A stretch of 64,000 nt of DNA from Apostichopus japonicus (taxonomy: Eukaryota; Echinodermata; Holothuroidea; Aspidochirotida; Stichopodidae), in NCBI RefSeq assembly GCF_037975245.1, contig NC_092562.1, forward strand, positions 12,284,001 to 12,348,000, written 5' to 3'. The position numbers and the translations under genes were made by a program. The notes under the pieces are model-generated. The model did no database searches. It saw only the letters and a list, made by a program, of their open reading frames with translations, and was not told the origin of the DNA. Shown piece after piece: positions 37,464-50,533 of this stretch; position 1 is the stretch's first letter, and every line of letters starts with the position of its first letter.

Positions 37464-39110
37464 TCATAAGGCGCTAGGACGAGGTCGAGCGGACATATGC
37501 TCGTCTGCCTCCCTCAAAGACTTCATTCTCTCTGCCTCTTCCTGGAGTTTCTCGTCGCACTTGCCACCGAAGTTGTCACTTCCCAGGATTGGTAAGTTGC
37601 GGAACCCGTCCACCATGGATCGGGACGACCAATTCAGGGAGATACCCGATGCCTGAGATTGCTGGAACGTCCTGTTCAGCAGCTCAGCGAAAAGCAACAA
37701 GGCCGTCGATTACTTCATCCCCCCACGAGAGGCCCTATCTACGTCAAACAGGGAGGATTCTAAGGTCTGTGCATCCTTCCCCCTGAATTTGCCCTTGCCG
37801 TCCAAAGCACCCGCCGACCGAAGTCTCTCCTTCACCTGAGGCGGGATGTGGGGCAGTGCGAAAAGACTCTCCCAGTCTTCATCGCCTACATGAAAAGTGC
37901 GTTGGGTCGTTCGCAGGAAAGCTATCCAGCGTTTCGCCTGTGCCACTGCCTCGAACCATTCCCTACATTCAACATCCACCGGGATGGAGGCTCGCGGTTT
38001 TTGGGCGGCAGCGTTCAATGTGAGCTTGGATGCCGGCCCCTCCTGGGCACGTGCATCCACCTTTTCTTCGAAGCCGAGGACCCTGTAGAGGACTGCCATT
38101 GCTTTCTCAAAGGCTTCCGCTGATATTTCTGTGCCCTGTAGGGGTTCCTCTCCGTCCGCCTCAGAATCTCCCCTGAGGAAGCGGGCACTAGCCGTGATCG
38201 ACAGTGCGTCGTCGGTTCTCGAGGAGGCCTCGTCCCAGGGATCCACCTAGGCCGCCTCAGGGGTGTGATTGTCCGTTATCGGCGTCAGCAATGGCACCAG
38301 TTGTTGTGGGATAGACGTTGCAGTCTGCTGTTCCAGGTCCGGTTGACCCGGCTTTTGTAACAGCTGCCCCAGAAGGTCATTGATCTGAGAAAGGAGAGCC
38401 TGTCCCGAGTCTGGGGACTGTCTCCTCCTGCGTTTCTTGGCTTTGTGACGCCCCGAAGAATGTCCACTCAAGTACGAGGGCGGCGAGCCAGACCTCGGCC
38501 TGTGTCGAGGCCGCCGGTGTCTTTCTCGGCTTCTATCGCGACTACGGCTGTGGGTACGGCTTCTACTCTGGCTGCGGCGCCAGTCCGTACCTTCCGGGGA
38601 GAACCCCGAGAAATCCCTCCGGTTGTGGTCCCATGACCCCGGTGTAGATGTAAATAAGTCCGCCACCGCCTGCCTGCGGGGGCTTCTGGACTCCACATGA
38701 CCCGATGACATGACATGATGTGGATGGCCCCTCTTGGGGCCGCAGCCATGGCGGTGCCGACGCCGCATGGGAATTAGTTCCATCTCGCATGGATACCTGC
38801 GAGTGGGCTTAAGCCATCTCGTATGGCGCCCTCTGATCCCCATGTTGAGGACTTATGCCATTTCGAATGGCAGCCTGGGGGTCCTTCGTCGGCGGTTCTT
38901 CTTCCCCTGCTTTGAGGAAGCCACCTTCTTTCTTTTCTCCGCGGCTTTATCTGCCAGCCAGGTACGGATCAAATCCCAGCGCTCCTTGGCCCAGTCCTGG
39001 CAAATGGAGCAAGTCTGTTTGCTCTCGTACGGGCGGCATTTCGTGCACTGATCGTGTTTGTCCCATGCCTTAAAAGGACGGAACTGCCTGCAGGAACGGC
39101 AGTTGTCCAT
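37464..39110 (-). pseudogene. DIRS gag-like gene, broken (copy 2)
   Basis: Starts with ATG at 39110: MDNCRSCRQF followed by two more CxxC pairs (CTKC, CSIC), a Cys-rich N-terminus missing from copy 1. The reading frame is broken several times relative to copy 1: a shift in the AIRDG-repeat region near 38850; a CAG-to-TAG change (stop at 38247-38249) just before DPWDEASS; a TAA after the GMK residues near 37708; an in-frame loss of about 40 codons between SQASGIS and LNWSSRS (about 37640); and a different C-terminus after EADEHMS near 37490. Clearly a dead copy. Confidence 0.85.
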
Positions 39111-39563
39111 CCTCCAAAATATCTTGAAAAATCTTTTTTTTCCCTTTTTTTTGAGAAGTCAAAGAAACTCGAAGCTGTGAAACTAACATTAGAAACAGCA
39201 CGGAAAATCTAATGAAATTTGTATCTAGAACAGTACGAAAGAACTAAACAAGGCAGTTACTTGACTGTAAAAGTGTGATAACGTACACGACTGCTGTACG
39301 TGAAAGTAAACAAACGCTAGGACTACGCTACACTAAAGTGCGGGCCTAGCCACGCTTCGTGAACAGCGTTCACGAGGCAACCACAAGAAACGTTCGAAAA
39401 TCACGAAAAATTAAACGTTTAATTGACAAAAAGCAGTTCAAATGCGCAAGACGTTGAACAGATGAAATAAAATTACAAAAGAAACAATAATAGTATACGA
39501 AGTGATTAAAATCTTAAGCTTTATTAAGAGCAATGAAGGAGCGATACTTGCGCAACAGGCTGG

Positions 39564-39658
39564 CAATTACGGAAGGGGGATGGCCACACTCACATACAGA
39601 CAATTGCCAGATGCTAGAGCTAGGTTATTACGGTAATGCATAGGTTATATGAGGTGAG
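39564..39658 (-). repeat. DIRS inverted terminal repeat, right
   Basis: Contains atggccacactcacatac, caattgccagatgctagagc and ends gcataggttatatgaggtgag. Inverse partner of 36983-37077; together they define the element's ends. No target-site duplication flanks them, as expected for elements that integrate by recombinase. Confidence 0.9.
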
Positions 39659-39659
39659 G

Positions 39660-42600
39660 GAGTATGCGCTGTGAATTTGCAAACCTTTCTATCTGAAAAT
39701 GCAAAACAAACTCACAAATCATGAAAAAACACCGGAAAACGTCATTGTTATTTAACTAACATACTATGTATGCTTTTCAGTCCAAACTTCTTTCAGTTAA
39801 TCTTAACAGTGATTGTTTGTATACAGCTGCAAGGTAAGTGATTATTCATACAGTGGTAAAGAACATTCCTATTACGCAGGAAAGAGTCAGTTACCAATGC
39901 TTTTCCGATTTGATTGGCTAATAAACAGTCCCTTATGAATTGCCAGCAAGCATTCTTTGATCTCCATATGTATTGAAAAAAAAGGTTGCTCATGATAGGG
40001 AGCAGCCATGGATGCATTGTTTAGAGAATATCATGTAATATTTTAACTATTGTTTTCATCACAAATGTTAGGGCTGAGTTTGGACTCAGTTAATGTTTGT
40101 AAGTTACTAGGATGCTTACATCTCTGATACTGACTTGTTGATTCTGATGTCACAATTATTTTCTTCTCTCTGCTATGGGACCTACATTGCCAAACAAAAT
40201 GTGTATTCAAAGAAAAATTAATTTCTCCAACAGTAGGTATTTGAGAACTTCTGACTATATGTCAATCAGCTGTAGTATTCCTTGCAACTTTTTCAACAGA
40301 TCTCCTTTGTATGCAATAAAGACTAAGCTATTAAATTGTTGCCTGACCCTTTTGACATATTGTGTTATGAAATAGAATCCTAGTCAACTGGCTGTGGTTA
40401 GGTCTTCTTGCTTTATAGTGGATGGGGAAAAGGTGGATATATAAACTGGAGACCAATATGACATAGGGCAATGTTTTACTTTAAATAAGAACAAGAGTTT
40501 CTCAAAACTATGAGAAAGTTTATGGGCTGCTGGGTCTTCGGCTGTTGAAGAATAAATAACTGTTGGGACTCAAATTAAGTAATAACTGGATTAAAAGTAC
40601 AGTATTTTTCAAATAGAATTTTCTTCAAGATATTTCACTTAATTAGTTTCTCTCTTGTTGCTTGTTTTTCATGGATTTTACACTCACATCACACATACAT
40701 GCATGTTTCCTGTATAATTTGCATAGAGGTTTGGCAGGTGAGTCCTAATATACATTATGTGTATATTCACCTACATCCAGAACTTAACAGCAATAATTCT
40801 TGCTTCCATGATCTCAGTATGACAGTCATTCAGTTGCTGTGTCTTAGTTATAGTTTTCATCATTTAATTTTTTTTTTTTCATTATACCTTTCCACACACA
40901 GCTGCAAATGTGTCAGCCTACAGGTAGGTATGTGTATTGATAGTTGGACCATGTTTGTCCTTGTATAGAAAACTTTACAACACAGGTTGTTATGGTTGCC
41001 TACATGGATGCATATCTTTAATGAGCAAAGGCAAACTTTGGGATGTTGCTTCCCTGGAAATCAAATTTAAGTTCTTAATAGAAATACTGGGCTACACATT
41101 AGTCTTTTTAACATTTGCTCACCCTTCTTTTACACCCATAGCAGTGAACAAACAAGCATTTGACCTTTGAAGTCAGTCTTCATTATAACATATTTTAATG
41201 ACACTGAATTTGTGAGTTGCACACCCATTCAACATTTTTTGAATGAATGAATGAATGAAATTTGAACTTTTACCCATGTCAAGGGGGAATTAAGATTTTG
41301 AGGTCAAGGAGCCACTCTTTGTGAAAAGAAGTGCCTGGTTCACATGCTTTATGGTGTGTCTAGCCACCTGGTGGGAACCATGTACCTAGTTTTCAATTAA
41401 AATAAAAAATGCAGCATATAAGTAAGGAATATTAGAAAGGCCCACTGAAAAGCCTGTCACTTCTAAGAAACTATGAGTGACTATGGTAAACTAACCACCA
41501 TGTGGCAAGCATGACTAAAATTCTATTCACCACAAACTCATTATTCATTCGCCACATATAATGCTATGTTTTAGTCTCTACAAATGAAGTAGTACAAAAC
41601 ACTTCTAACTTATGCTTCTAACTTATGCTAGGCATATACATATGCTAAAGGTATTACACACTAAAAAGTGATATTTCTGAGCAATAAAGAATTTAAACTT
41701 CATATCCTGAAAGAATGTGATGAACAATGTTAAACATGTCAAAGAATCATTGATACGTTGGCAATGTTCTCCAAAACAATTCCCAAAGAATATCAGCTAG
41801 GACTGACGCTGCTGCTTTGGCTACAATGGTTACCAGTTTCCTGTAACAATTACTTTAGTACAAGTAGCAATGCTTGGGCGAGGAACCTCACTGCACCTCT
41901 AAGCCTTGGCTACCTATTGTTTCCAACTTATTTTCTTGCTATCATCATTACCAAATCCACTTTGACCACCAACAGCCAAGCTTAGGTAAACATGATCTTT
42001 CATGCATTGAAAATCTATTTTAAACCTTCATTACCATGGCAGACAGTGGCTGTATATTTTGATATACTGCAGTACCAACTTGATCAAACCTGTGGTGGTT
42101 GCAAGTAAATTTAATGTTTCAACTTGTCATCTTAGCAAAAAAATTATTCTTTGCTCAATTTTATCTTTGACCAGCTGATCTTTCATTCTCAATGTCTTTG
42201 AGACAAAGCTTCCCATCTGTTACCTTCCTCCACAGATTGAGAATATAGGCCAAACAATTTATGAAGAGTATTTGTCACAAATTTGCACTGAAATTATAGA
42301 TTTGAACTTTAAACCTGTGACTTTGACAGATGTTACCATAGTAACTACATAATTTGAAAGTATCCCCATCTAGACTATAGGGCATATGGCTCACATGCAC
42401 TTCTAAATTATGTTTAGTAGTTCCCTCCTTGGCACTACCTGAAATGTAGCTTAAATTGTAGATATTTTATGTCTCTTTCAGACTATGGCAGTTCCCACCT
42501 ACAGAAGTGGAGAACTTCCCAGAAATTCCTGCCTAAAGACAAAGGGCCCTGAAACAAGAATTCCCTTTAAAAAAAGCTGCAGACAGTATATGGAACTTTT

Positions 42601-43440
42601 GCAAAGCCATGTTTGTATTATGATTTCTCTTGATCAAAGGAAAGCACTGGTTGCTTAATTCAAATACAATTAAAACATATATTAATATACAACGTGCACT
42701 TCGTTTTGGCCTTCTTAGCATGTTGATTTAGCTTTTTTACAATGAACATGAATATTTCATGGAAATGAATTAGCCAAGATATATTCCAAGAGATTGAAAT
42801 CATCCAATTAACCATAAAGGGAGCTAAATTAATGAGTGAGTGAATATAAACGACTTATCTTACAATTGTGTTATTCAGAGAAAATGACCTATACTTTCCG
42901 AGATGTAGGATAGGCCATCTTTATACTAACCCACTCAATTAGTATATTTGGATTTCAGTTATACAGCAACACAACTCTACAACAGTTCTGTCAAGCTATG
43001 TAGCTGTATCACTACTAAAATCCAAATCTACCACCACTTTTACATGTAATTTATTATAAATGCATTTCACATTTCACATAAATGAACCAAAATCTTCTGT
43101 CAAATGTGCAAACTCACCTATATTTAAGAGTGTTGCAATGGTACATAGAATTGTAAATAAATGCAATGCATGTTGAATATATTATAACATAAATATACAT
43201 AGATGAATTCTACTTTGACTAATGAGTTACAGTACTTTGTCACTGTCGTGGAGTAACAGCTTTTTACTACCTGTAGATATTTCATATTGTTAATACATAA
43301 TGGTTACGGCCAGGGGTGCAGTTGCTGTTTTAATACTTATGCACATAATACACCACTTCACAGAATAACAATTATTCTCAACTTCAATTCAATGGTTGTA
43401 AGTGTGCACCAGAAGTGTTGTTAGGGTATTTACCACCATA
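39660..43440. other. No gene recognised (intron)
   Basis: AT-rich DNA of the long Calx-beta gene intron. It has one tetranucleotide run (gaat)4 near 41245. Short open frames show no recognisable domains and no matched splice sites. Confidence 0.5.
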
Positions 43441-43441
43441 T

Positions 43442-46075
43442 TTATATCATTTCTTTCGTGGCCAAATACATGATGTCCTGAGCAATGGCAAGGATGTGAC
43501 GATCCTCGGCATCTCTAGTCTTCACTTTCTCCTTGTCATCTGGTTCATCGGAAATGCCAACAACCCATGCCAGAAAGTTACACAGCTTTGTTGGTACCAT
43601 ACTGCATGCTGCATCTATTGATAAATCTGTTGATGTTGGAGGCCATGGAAGGTTGGTTGATGCTGTTCCCTGTAGAATTTCTTTCTTCAGGTCCAATGCA
43701 GTAGTCCCTGAGTGATGACATCTCATTTGGTCTAGTTTGGTAGCCACTGCCATGCCTCTGTTGCTTTGGTGGCACCTCTATCTCATCCTCTGTGGTGTCT
43801 GTGTCAGTAGTGGTGGTATCAGATTCAGAACCCATGACACATGGCACAAGTTCTTCAGTTGATAGTGTCTCAATGTACACCATTTCACTAGCATGTATTT
43901 TCTTTGGCTTTAAAAGACACAGCTGGGGATACCTGCGTTGTAGGCGTTGCTTCAAATTGTACGTCTTGTACCCACTGGCATCGATGCCTTCCACGTCTTT
44001 CACAGCTTCGACAAACTGCTTCTTCAATTTCGTAAAGTGGTAAATATTCTTCTCCACTATGATCTTCTGATCAATGAACATGTATTTACAAAAGGTATCA
44101 AATCCTCTGGCACACATCTGTTCATTTGGCTCTGCATTGTTTCTGGTAAAGTAATTTGTGTAACCTTTGAAACAGCTCCGGTGGTATCTCACTTAGATGG
44201 CCACGCAGTCTCTTTCACAAATCTGCATCAGTATCCGGAACCTTTCTTGTCATTAGCAGCTATTGCTAGTTTGCCACAATCTGGCAGTTCACATAAAACC
44301 AAAGGTTCTTTCTTCCCTCGCGATCTCTCCATGACTTGTTGCCACAACAGATAATGCACACCTCAGGAAGGGCAGGATTAGATAATGTCTTGCGAAAGCT
44401 GACCAAATTGGAGCTAGAGCGTAACAACCTTGTTTCTGCTGTAGATGACATCCTTAGCTTTGGGTTCCCCGCTGGAAGTGGATGGTTCCAATTCTGTGAA
44501 AGAATGAAGTAAAAAGGATGTGTGAATCAATTTGTAGGTACCAGTAAACAAGTACTAGTACATGCAATGACAAGAATTAAGAAAGGAAAAACCAAAGCAT
44601 AATTTCTTACAAAAAATACAAGACAAAGACTAAAGGTATACATTGAATTGGGCATAGCTCCGCCTTGTGACAGCTTTTTACACAAAAACCGTCACAAAAC
44701 TAAGACTCTATTCAAAATTGAAATAGCTTCACTAACTTAAGTCACTTGGGTTTTACTACTAACTGACAAATTTAGGTGATCATCACATCACATGAATTGA
44801 TAGTATATTAAAATCAATTGGACATATAACATGTGTAATGACATGACTGCTGTCAGAAAACCATACTCAACTTGCATTGTCACTTGTCAATGGCTTTTAA
44901 ATTAAAGACGATCAAAATAAAAACTTATTTGCCAAATGAACACCTACTTTCATAATACCATTCACCATTTTTCTATTTAATTATTTTTCATGTCTAACAT
45001 TCAAGTATAGATACTGCACATGCATAGGCGAGTCATGCACTGACTGTGCATCAAGACAACTAGATGTAATTCATTATGCATGTACATGTATGTAGTGAAG
45101 GCTTCATAATTGACGCACCCTCATGATTGACGCACCTTCAAATATTACTAGCAAGGATACAGCAGGCCACTTAAACTTTTTGAAGCCATTTCAGCTATTT
45201 TCTGACCAACTTGTAGTTTTTCTTAAGCTTTTAACACCCCCCCCCCCCCACATTTTGCACATTTTTTGGGCATTTGGAAATCTTACACCCTAAAAATAAC
45301 CAACATTATCTCAATATGATACCACTACTCTCTGGGACCTGACCTGTCTGAGCTACTGTAAGAGGCTCAGAGCATAGCAAACAGCATCTAAAGTCAATGA
45401 ATGTATACCAAGGCCTACACTACAGTTAGCTTATTGACGATTAGGGGTATGAAAGAACTTGACATGGCAGACATTTTGTGGTCAAATTCTGCTCAATTGT
45501 ACTGTACGGTACATAAGCACAGAGCTTAAATAGTTTGAAATTATTACATTTCTGAGGAACTACACATATGAAAAGCACATACAGTTGAGTGATTTGGATC
45601 TTTCCTTGATAGACATCATTGATCAAATCCTTAAGTGCGTCAATTATGAGCCTACCATGCTACATGAATGAGTGTAAATCATCATGATGATCCAAATTGA
45701 ACATCATAAAATGTGCTTTATACGTATTTGTTACATCCGAAATTAAAGTCTTACCTGGTTCATTGCATGATTCAACCACAAGTTCTTTCTTCTTGTTGTT
45801 TATACCTGGCTTGCGCTTTGGGGAGTCGGTAAAATACCGATAACATTTCTCGTGGATACCATGTTCTGGGATAGGTAGTGTGGTAATATCAACATTGCCA
45901 TTAACACGTAAAAATTCACTTGCTATATCGGCCTGATAACCCACTAGATCTTTCCAAAGTGTAACACTTTTCAGAAATGTGCTCCATGTTGTCACTGTGA
46001 AAGGCTTAAAAAATCCAGAAACACCATAACAGTGAGCAAAACAAGCACTTTTCAAGCAACTTCAGGGTCCGCCAT
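43442..46075 (-). pseudogene. Decayed copy of an expanded, unnamed Cys/His-motif gene family
   Basis: Two exon blocks on the minus strand. Block 1 (46075-45755; possible start ATGGCGG at 46075, one base out of frame with what follows) encodes FTVTTWSTFLKSVTLWKDL and HEKCYRYFTDSPKR, and ends at a gtaaga donor. Block 2 (from about 44494, acceptor ttctttcacag, to 43442) encodes LPEVCIICCGNKSWRDREG, RYHRSCFKGYTNYFTRN, and, after further frame changes, LPWPPTSTDLSIDAACSMVP and CNFLAWVVGISDEPDDKEK. I know this succession (paired Cys/His motifs, then a 'PWPP...NFLAWVVG..DEP' block) from many uncharacterised cnidarian and echinoderm proteins, often repeated like transposons. Frame breaks at about 44285, a TAA directly before VRYHRSC and a shift near 43740 show decay. 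Function unknown. The usual downstream part is missing. Confidence 0.65.
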
Positions 46076-46079
46076 CGTA

Positions 46080-47457
46080 ATCTTTTACATGAATCTGTGG
46101 GTAAAGCGTCCAGCGGGTACCACGTGACATGGAAAATCGGCGTACCGAAGCTTGTTAAAACGGTGTCTCTGATTAGTCGGTTGGACCGTGCATCAAGGTT
46201 TGTTTACTATTTGCACCAATCACGTAAATGACATATTTTGCGGACGAAGGAAAATCTGTAATACGGTTTAATTGGCTCATTTCGTTGCTACGATCGTTGA
46301 ATTTTATTATAAATATATTTGTCAAATTCTTACCAAATACTAAATAATGCTCCACTACACAGGGTGGGAACACATAAGTTAATTCTTTAAAAATATTTAC
46401 TAATTTTCAAAAGAGGTTATATGTAGTGCCAAGATGGGGACTACTGGACAAGCTCCTAGATCGACTCGCCCTACCGTCTAATTATACCTGTGAAGGATGC
46501 AAGTCAATTTTTCCTGCTGGAGAAAGCCAACAAGGATAGTGATTCCTTGCTACATATATGAAAACATTTAACAATACAAATATTGTTACCAGCAAGATTA
46601 CTTGCACACATGTGGATCTACCATCAAGTACTAAGTTCATCCTACAGTAGCTTCAATCTTTGAATTATCAAGGTTTTAAGACCTTAACCTCTATTGACTT
46701 GAAATGATCTTTGACATTTACCAAAAAGAAAAAAAACAATAGGGATCTTGTACATGTACTAATGGTGGATCCATGTACTTCAGTTATAAGTTTACAAGCT
46801 TGGCAATATGTTGCTTGTATGTACTAAGGTTGACACATATGTTTCATTATAGCAATTCATCACCACCACATGGGATCATTACACCTTAGGCAAGGAATAA
46901 AACCAGAAAGCCAACAGGCTTAGTGACTCTTTGTCAACTTTAATGTAAACACATTTATTGTAATCATATTTAATCACAATCAGTTTTGACCTCAAATGAA
47001 CATTGACCTCATTGACCAGGTGTAACAATAGTACTCCACCATACAAAAAAAAAAATGTCTAATAGAACCACTGTGCAACGTAAACATATATAAAACTCAA
47101 TGCTAATCTACGGAAGCTTAAAAGTGCCATCAACATAAGAAAAACTTTGCCCCATAAGGCGAAATTTTCAGTAAATTGTTTAGATAACAGAATAAAATCT
47201 GATCAAAAGACAGAAAAATGTTGGATTGCTCAGTTGCTTTAACTGAGCAATTGAACAATTATATGAAAAATGTTTAATTGACAACTTATCATATCTCGTG
47301 AATTGTTCACTTCATTCCATCTGAGCAATTGAAAATATTTTTGCAAAATGGTTAATTGACAACTTATCGTATCTCGTCAACTCAACGTTTTTCTGCAAAA
47401 TGTTGAATTGTTCACTTCCAAACGCTCAGAAGGAATGAAGTGAACATTTGATTTGTA

Positions 47458-47496
<39 letters not shown>

Positions 47497-47673
47497 TATA
47501 ACCGGCAGAAGAACAATACATCAACAACCCTATAATCCCCGGCAACCCCGACGAGGAACCTATATATTCATGGAGCATAACTTGAAGCTATCAGTTGTCT
47601 GACGATCGCTAAAACGTGTGAAACTCCGAGTTACAACTACAGTACTAGTGTTCCACTAGTCTCAACTAGTATC

Positions 47674-47724
<51 letters not shown>

Positions 47725-48275
47725 CATTGTGAGGTAGAAAAACAAAAAGTCTTGCAAATCTGGAACATCAGGACTTTTACACTGTGATAATCCACTTGTG
47801 AGAATGTGGATTTGCTTAGTGTGTATGTATGTATGTGTAGCAAGGCTTGCATCGGGGTACACAAAAACTCTCACTTCAGAAAAATACCACAAAACCATTC
47901 TTGAGGAAATTATATCAATCAATGTAAATGAATGTTAAGATTAGAAATCAAGATGTTAGTTTCTATAACAGCTTACTGTAGTATGTTGTGGGGTAATTAT
48001 AATGGTAGTTTAATACTTAATTTATACTTGAGGGAAACATTAGAACTCACAAACATTGTTACTATCTATTGATGAAAAAAAAACACTTGAATATGTGATA
48101 TATTGTTTATTGTCATTGTGTTAATGAAGAAAGAAAGAATTGCTACTGGCTTGTTAAAACTTATTGTAGGTTTTAGAAAAAAGTATTTGAATTATTTGCT
48201 TCTTTTCACAAAGAGTGATTATGACATACCTAGATCACAACGTAAGTCATGCACTATTAAGTAATTCATACAGAC
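46080..48275. other. Intronic DNA with two TA microsatellites
   Basis: No gene seen. (TA)n tracts at 47456-47500 and 47675-47723. Near 47225-47420 an imperfect tandem duplication repeats attgacaacttatc(a/g)tatctcgt and tgaattgttcacttc. Confidence 0.5.
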
Positions 48276-48389
48276 CTTGCAATGTTATTTGTGTGTTGTC
48301 TGGTTGTCGACAGACTTGTACCGTCACATCATGGTCATTGTTTCCTTCACTAACTTCTACTGCTACAGGATTCAGATATGCAAAGATAG
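48276..48389 (-). CDS. Calx-beta domain, N-terminal half (exon)
   Basis: A 114-bp exon, phase 1-1, with acceptor actgtctttcag and a GT donor (gtctgt, weaker than consensus). Encodes FAYLNPVAVEVSEGNNDHDV then TVQVCRQPDNTQITLQ: the opening strands of a Calx-beta module, where 'V-x-V-x-E-G...V-x-V-x-R' is conserved. Its end phase and sequence run straight into the exon at 30419-30652 (Q|VATSQVSAI), completing one module of about 115 residues. Most upstream recognised exon of the gene; coding must continue above 48389, but nothing further was recognised. Confidence 0.75.
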
Positions 48390-50533
48390 CTGAAAGACAG
48401 TGAGAAAACAACAGACTATTAAACACCAGCCATCACACTTCAACAGCATGTCACCAACACTTGATACCTTGACAAACTGAAATATTGAAAAAATCTCCAT
48501 AACATTATACAAACTACATTTCAATCCCTAACATGAGAAGTAAAATATAACACCTTTTATGCTTTTATGATAAACTGCTTGTCAACGACAAAAACTATTC
48601 CTGGCAGTCAGTCATGAAATCAAACCATTTTACACCCATGCCTTTCACTTGGCTAATCATCACAATAATGTTACTGACATTCAAACTAAATCCAATCAGC
48701 AGGTTATGTAAAAATAACTTTACAACTTGAGCTCAAACATCAACATTTACTGTTGTATATATGTGAAATGTCTTCTTTTATTTAATTAACTGCTTTAATG
48801 CGTGAATGGTTAAACCAGGAGGAGATTTGAATGTACAGGTAATAGACAAATTAAAATGGAAACAATGACAAATTCCTGTTCCTTGGCATTAATTTCAGAC
48901 CATATTCACTGAAACTGGTAGCTGTCCTCACATGTTGGTAGTCTGTAGCAGTCTTTCTTTGAACACTGCTTTCACCTTCAGTTTATTGCAATATTTGAAC
49001 TCAGCAGCTGGTATTAGTAACATCAGAATTTGGGTCAGTTGTGCGGGACATTGTTAACCAGCAAATGCCTATTGCACAGCAATCATTCAGACACAAGAAC
49101 TTACCTATGCAGATTAATTTGACAAGGTCAACAATGACACTTGAATATATCATGGACTACATTGGAAAACTAGATGTTTCTCATATATAATGCTCATGAC
49201 ACTGAGATCAAGCAGCTCTGAGGTACATAAGATGTGTGTTTTGTATAAGAATAGTTAACTGCATATAACAATGACAGCTAGTGTTATATATATGCTACTT
49301 CTGGCCATCATGTTAATGCATTTATAACACAAAAGTAACCAGGAATTAGTGTTGGCCAAGCTGTGCAGGAAATGTCCACGACAACAATGTATATGTCACA
49401 CATATTGCAAGCCAATGCAACTGAACTATGTGCAATAAATCTGGTTGATTAAACAATAAACTTTCAATGATAAACCTTTGACTAATAAACACTTGGTAAA
49501 CTTGAATTATCACTGAGAATCCTTGAAATATTACCCCTGTATATTAATAACAAACATGTCTTGTCACCTGATAAAGACAGTTCATTATTTGGAAAACTGG
49601 CTGTGTCAGTAACCATATATCTATCTATTGACAATAAATCTATTTATCTATCTTTCAGCCTCTGAAGAAGATCCTGCTAGGATCAAAATGTCAGGCCTAC
49701 TTACTTTTACACATGCTCTCACAGGCTCTTTAGTGGATAAGCAGTTTGCTAACAGTTTTTGTTTTATTTTGATAATTAATCTAGATATTTATTAGAGCCC
49801 CAAAATAACTTGGTATATCAGTCCATATACTGGGTGTATCAGATACCTACCAACACGCAGAAATAATTTCAAATTTCAAATGTTATTTTGGAATTCTTAA
49901 ATATGCTTGATACTCAGACATATATGACTGTCATGATACCTGATTGAAGAAAGCACATTAGGTATATGGTCAAACAAAAATAACTTTGATATGAAGTTGT
50001 CTTGAAGATGATGTTCAGCTTAAGGCATTAAATATTTCTGCTTAAGTGTTAAACATCATTAAGCCTGGCCAAATAGAGAAAGCATTAGGATTTTGATCAA
50101 GATTGGATGCATTCCTCATAATACTACCATGTACAGTATGAATATCCCTGTTGATTGATTATGTGTATAATCATTAGTGAAAAAGTGGCTTTTACATCTG
50201 TCTCACTTAATAACTACAGTATTATGTCAACCTCTTTGCATTAGAATCACAGGATGAACATATATGAATCAGGTTAAAGTGCTGATAACCAGGTTTTTCA
50301 ATAACGTTGTTTTGATAAATCAAGACTATTGAACACTACACCAGGTTTATCAGTACTTAGCTTTTCCAAGTTTATTTTAAAATCCAGGCTTTGCATATCA
50401 AAAACTGTTGCGTACCAGTTCAGAATTCTGGAAATTTTGTGATAATTTAACTGTGTGTATCATTAGCTACATCAATTGGTTTGGTCATCCTGCTAGTTGA
50501 AAAACGCCAAATCTAGAAACTGAGTGTAATGAA
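48390..50533. other. No gene recognised
   Basis: AT-rich, probably intronic for the Calx-beta gene. The only structured item is the hammerhead-like motif at 49658-49696. Confidence 0.45.
49658..49696 (+). ncRNA. Degenerate hammerhead-ribozyme-like motif
   Basis: CTGAAGA (49662-49668) is followed by a five-base-pair stem GATCC/GGATC (49670-49674 with 49680-49684, loop tgcta), then AAAA and TGTC. The bases on either side, gcct before CTGA and aggc after GTC, can pair as stem I. This is the order of a hammerhead with minimal stem III, as carried by Penelope-like retroelements. The core GAAA reads AAAA here and the following C reads T, a pattern expected from CpG decay, so it is probably inactive. 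It could also be a chance or a conserved tail of some other repeat. Confidence 0.35.

Larger units (their letters stand above)
36983..39658 (-). mobile_element. DIRS element (copy 2) with both ITRs, internally deleted
   Basis: A 2.7-kb element bounded by 95-bp inverted terminal repeats, containing a broken gag-like gene, a leader of about 450 bp (39111-39563) and a short 3' region. RT, RNase H, methyltransferase and tyrosine recombinase are gone: similarity to copy 1 stops at about 37435, where the overlap of gag and RT should continue, and what follows resembles only the element's 3' end. A 15-bp match to the terminal sequence at 37410-37424 is the probable internal complementary region. It lies in the 17.6-kb intron of the Calx-beta/HYR gene in the same orientation. 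It is non-autonomous; it could move only with enzymes from another copy. Confidence 0.85.

Noticed and set aside
47637-47922. Minus-strand ORFs containing poly-(IY)
   Set aside because: Translation of the (TA)n microsatellite.
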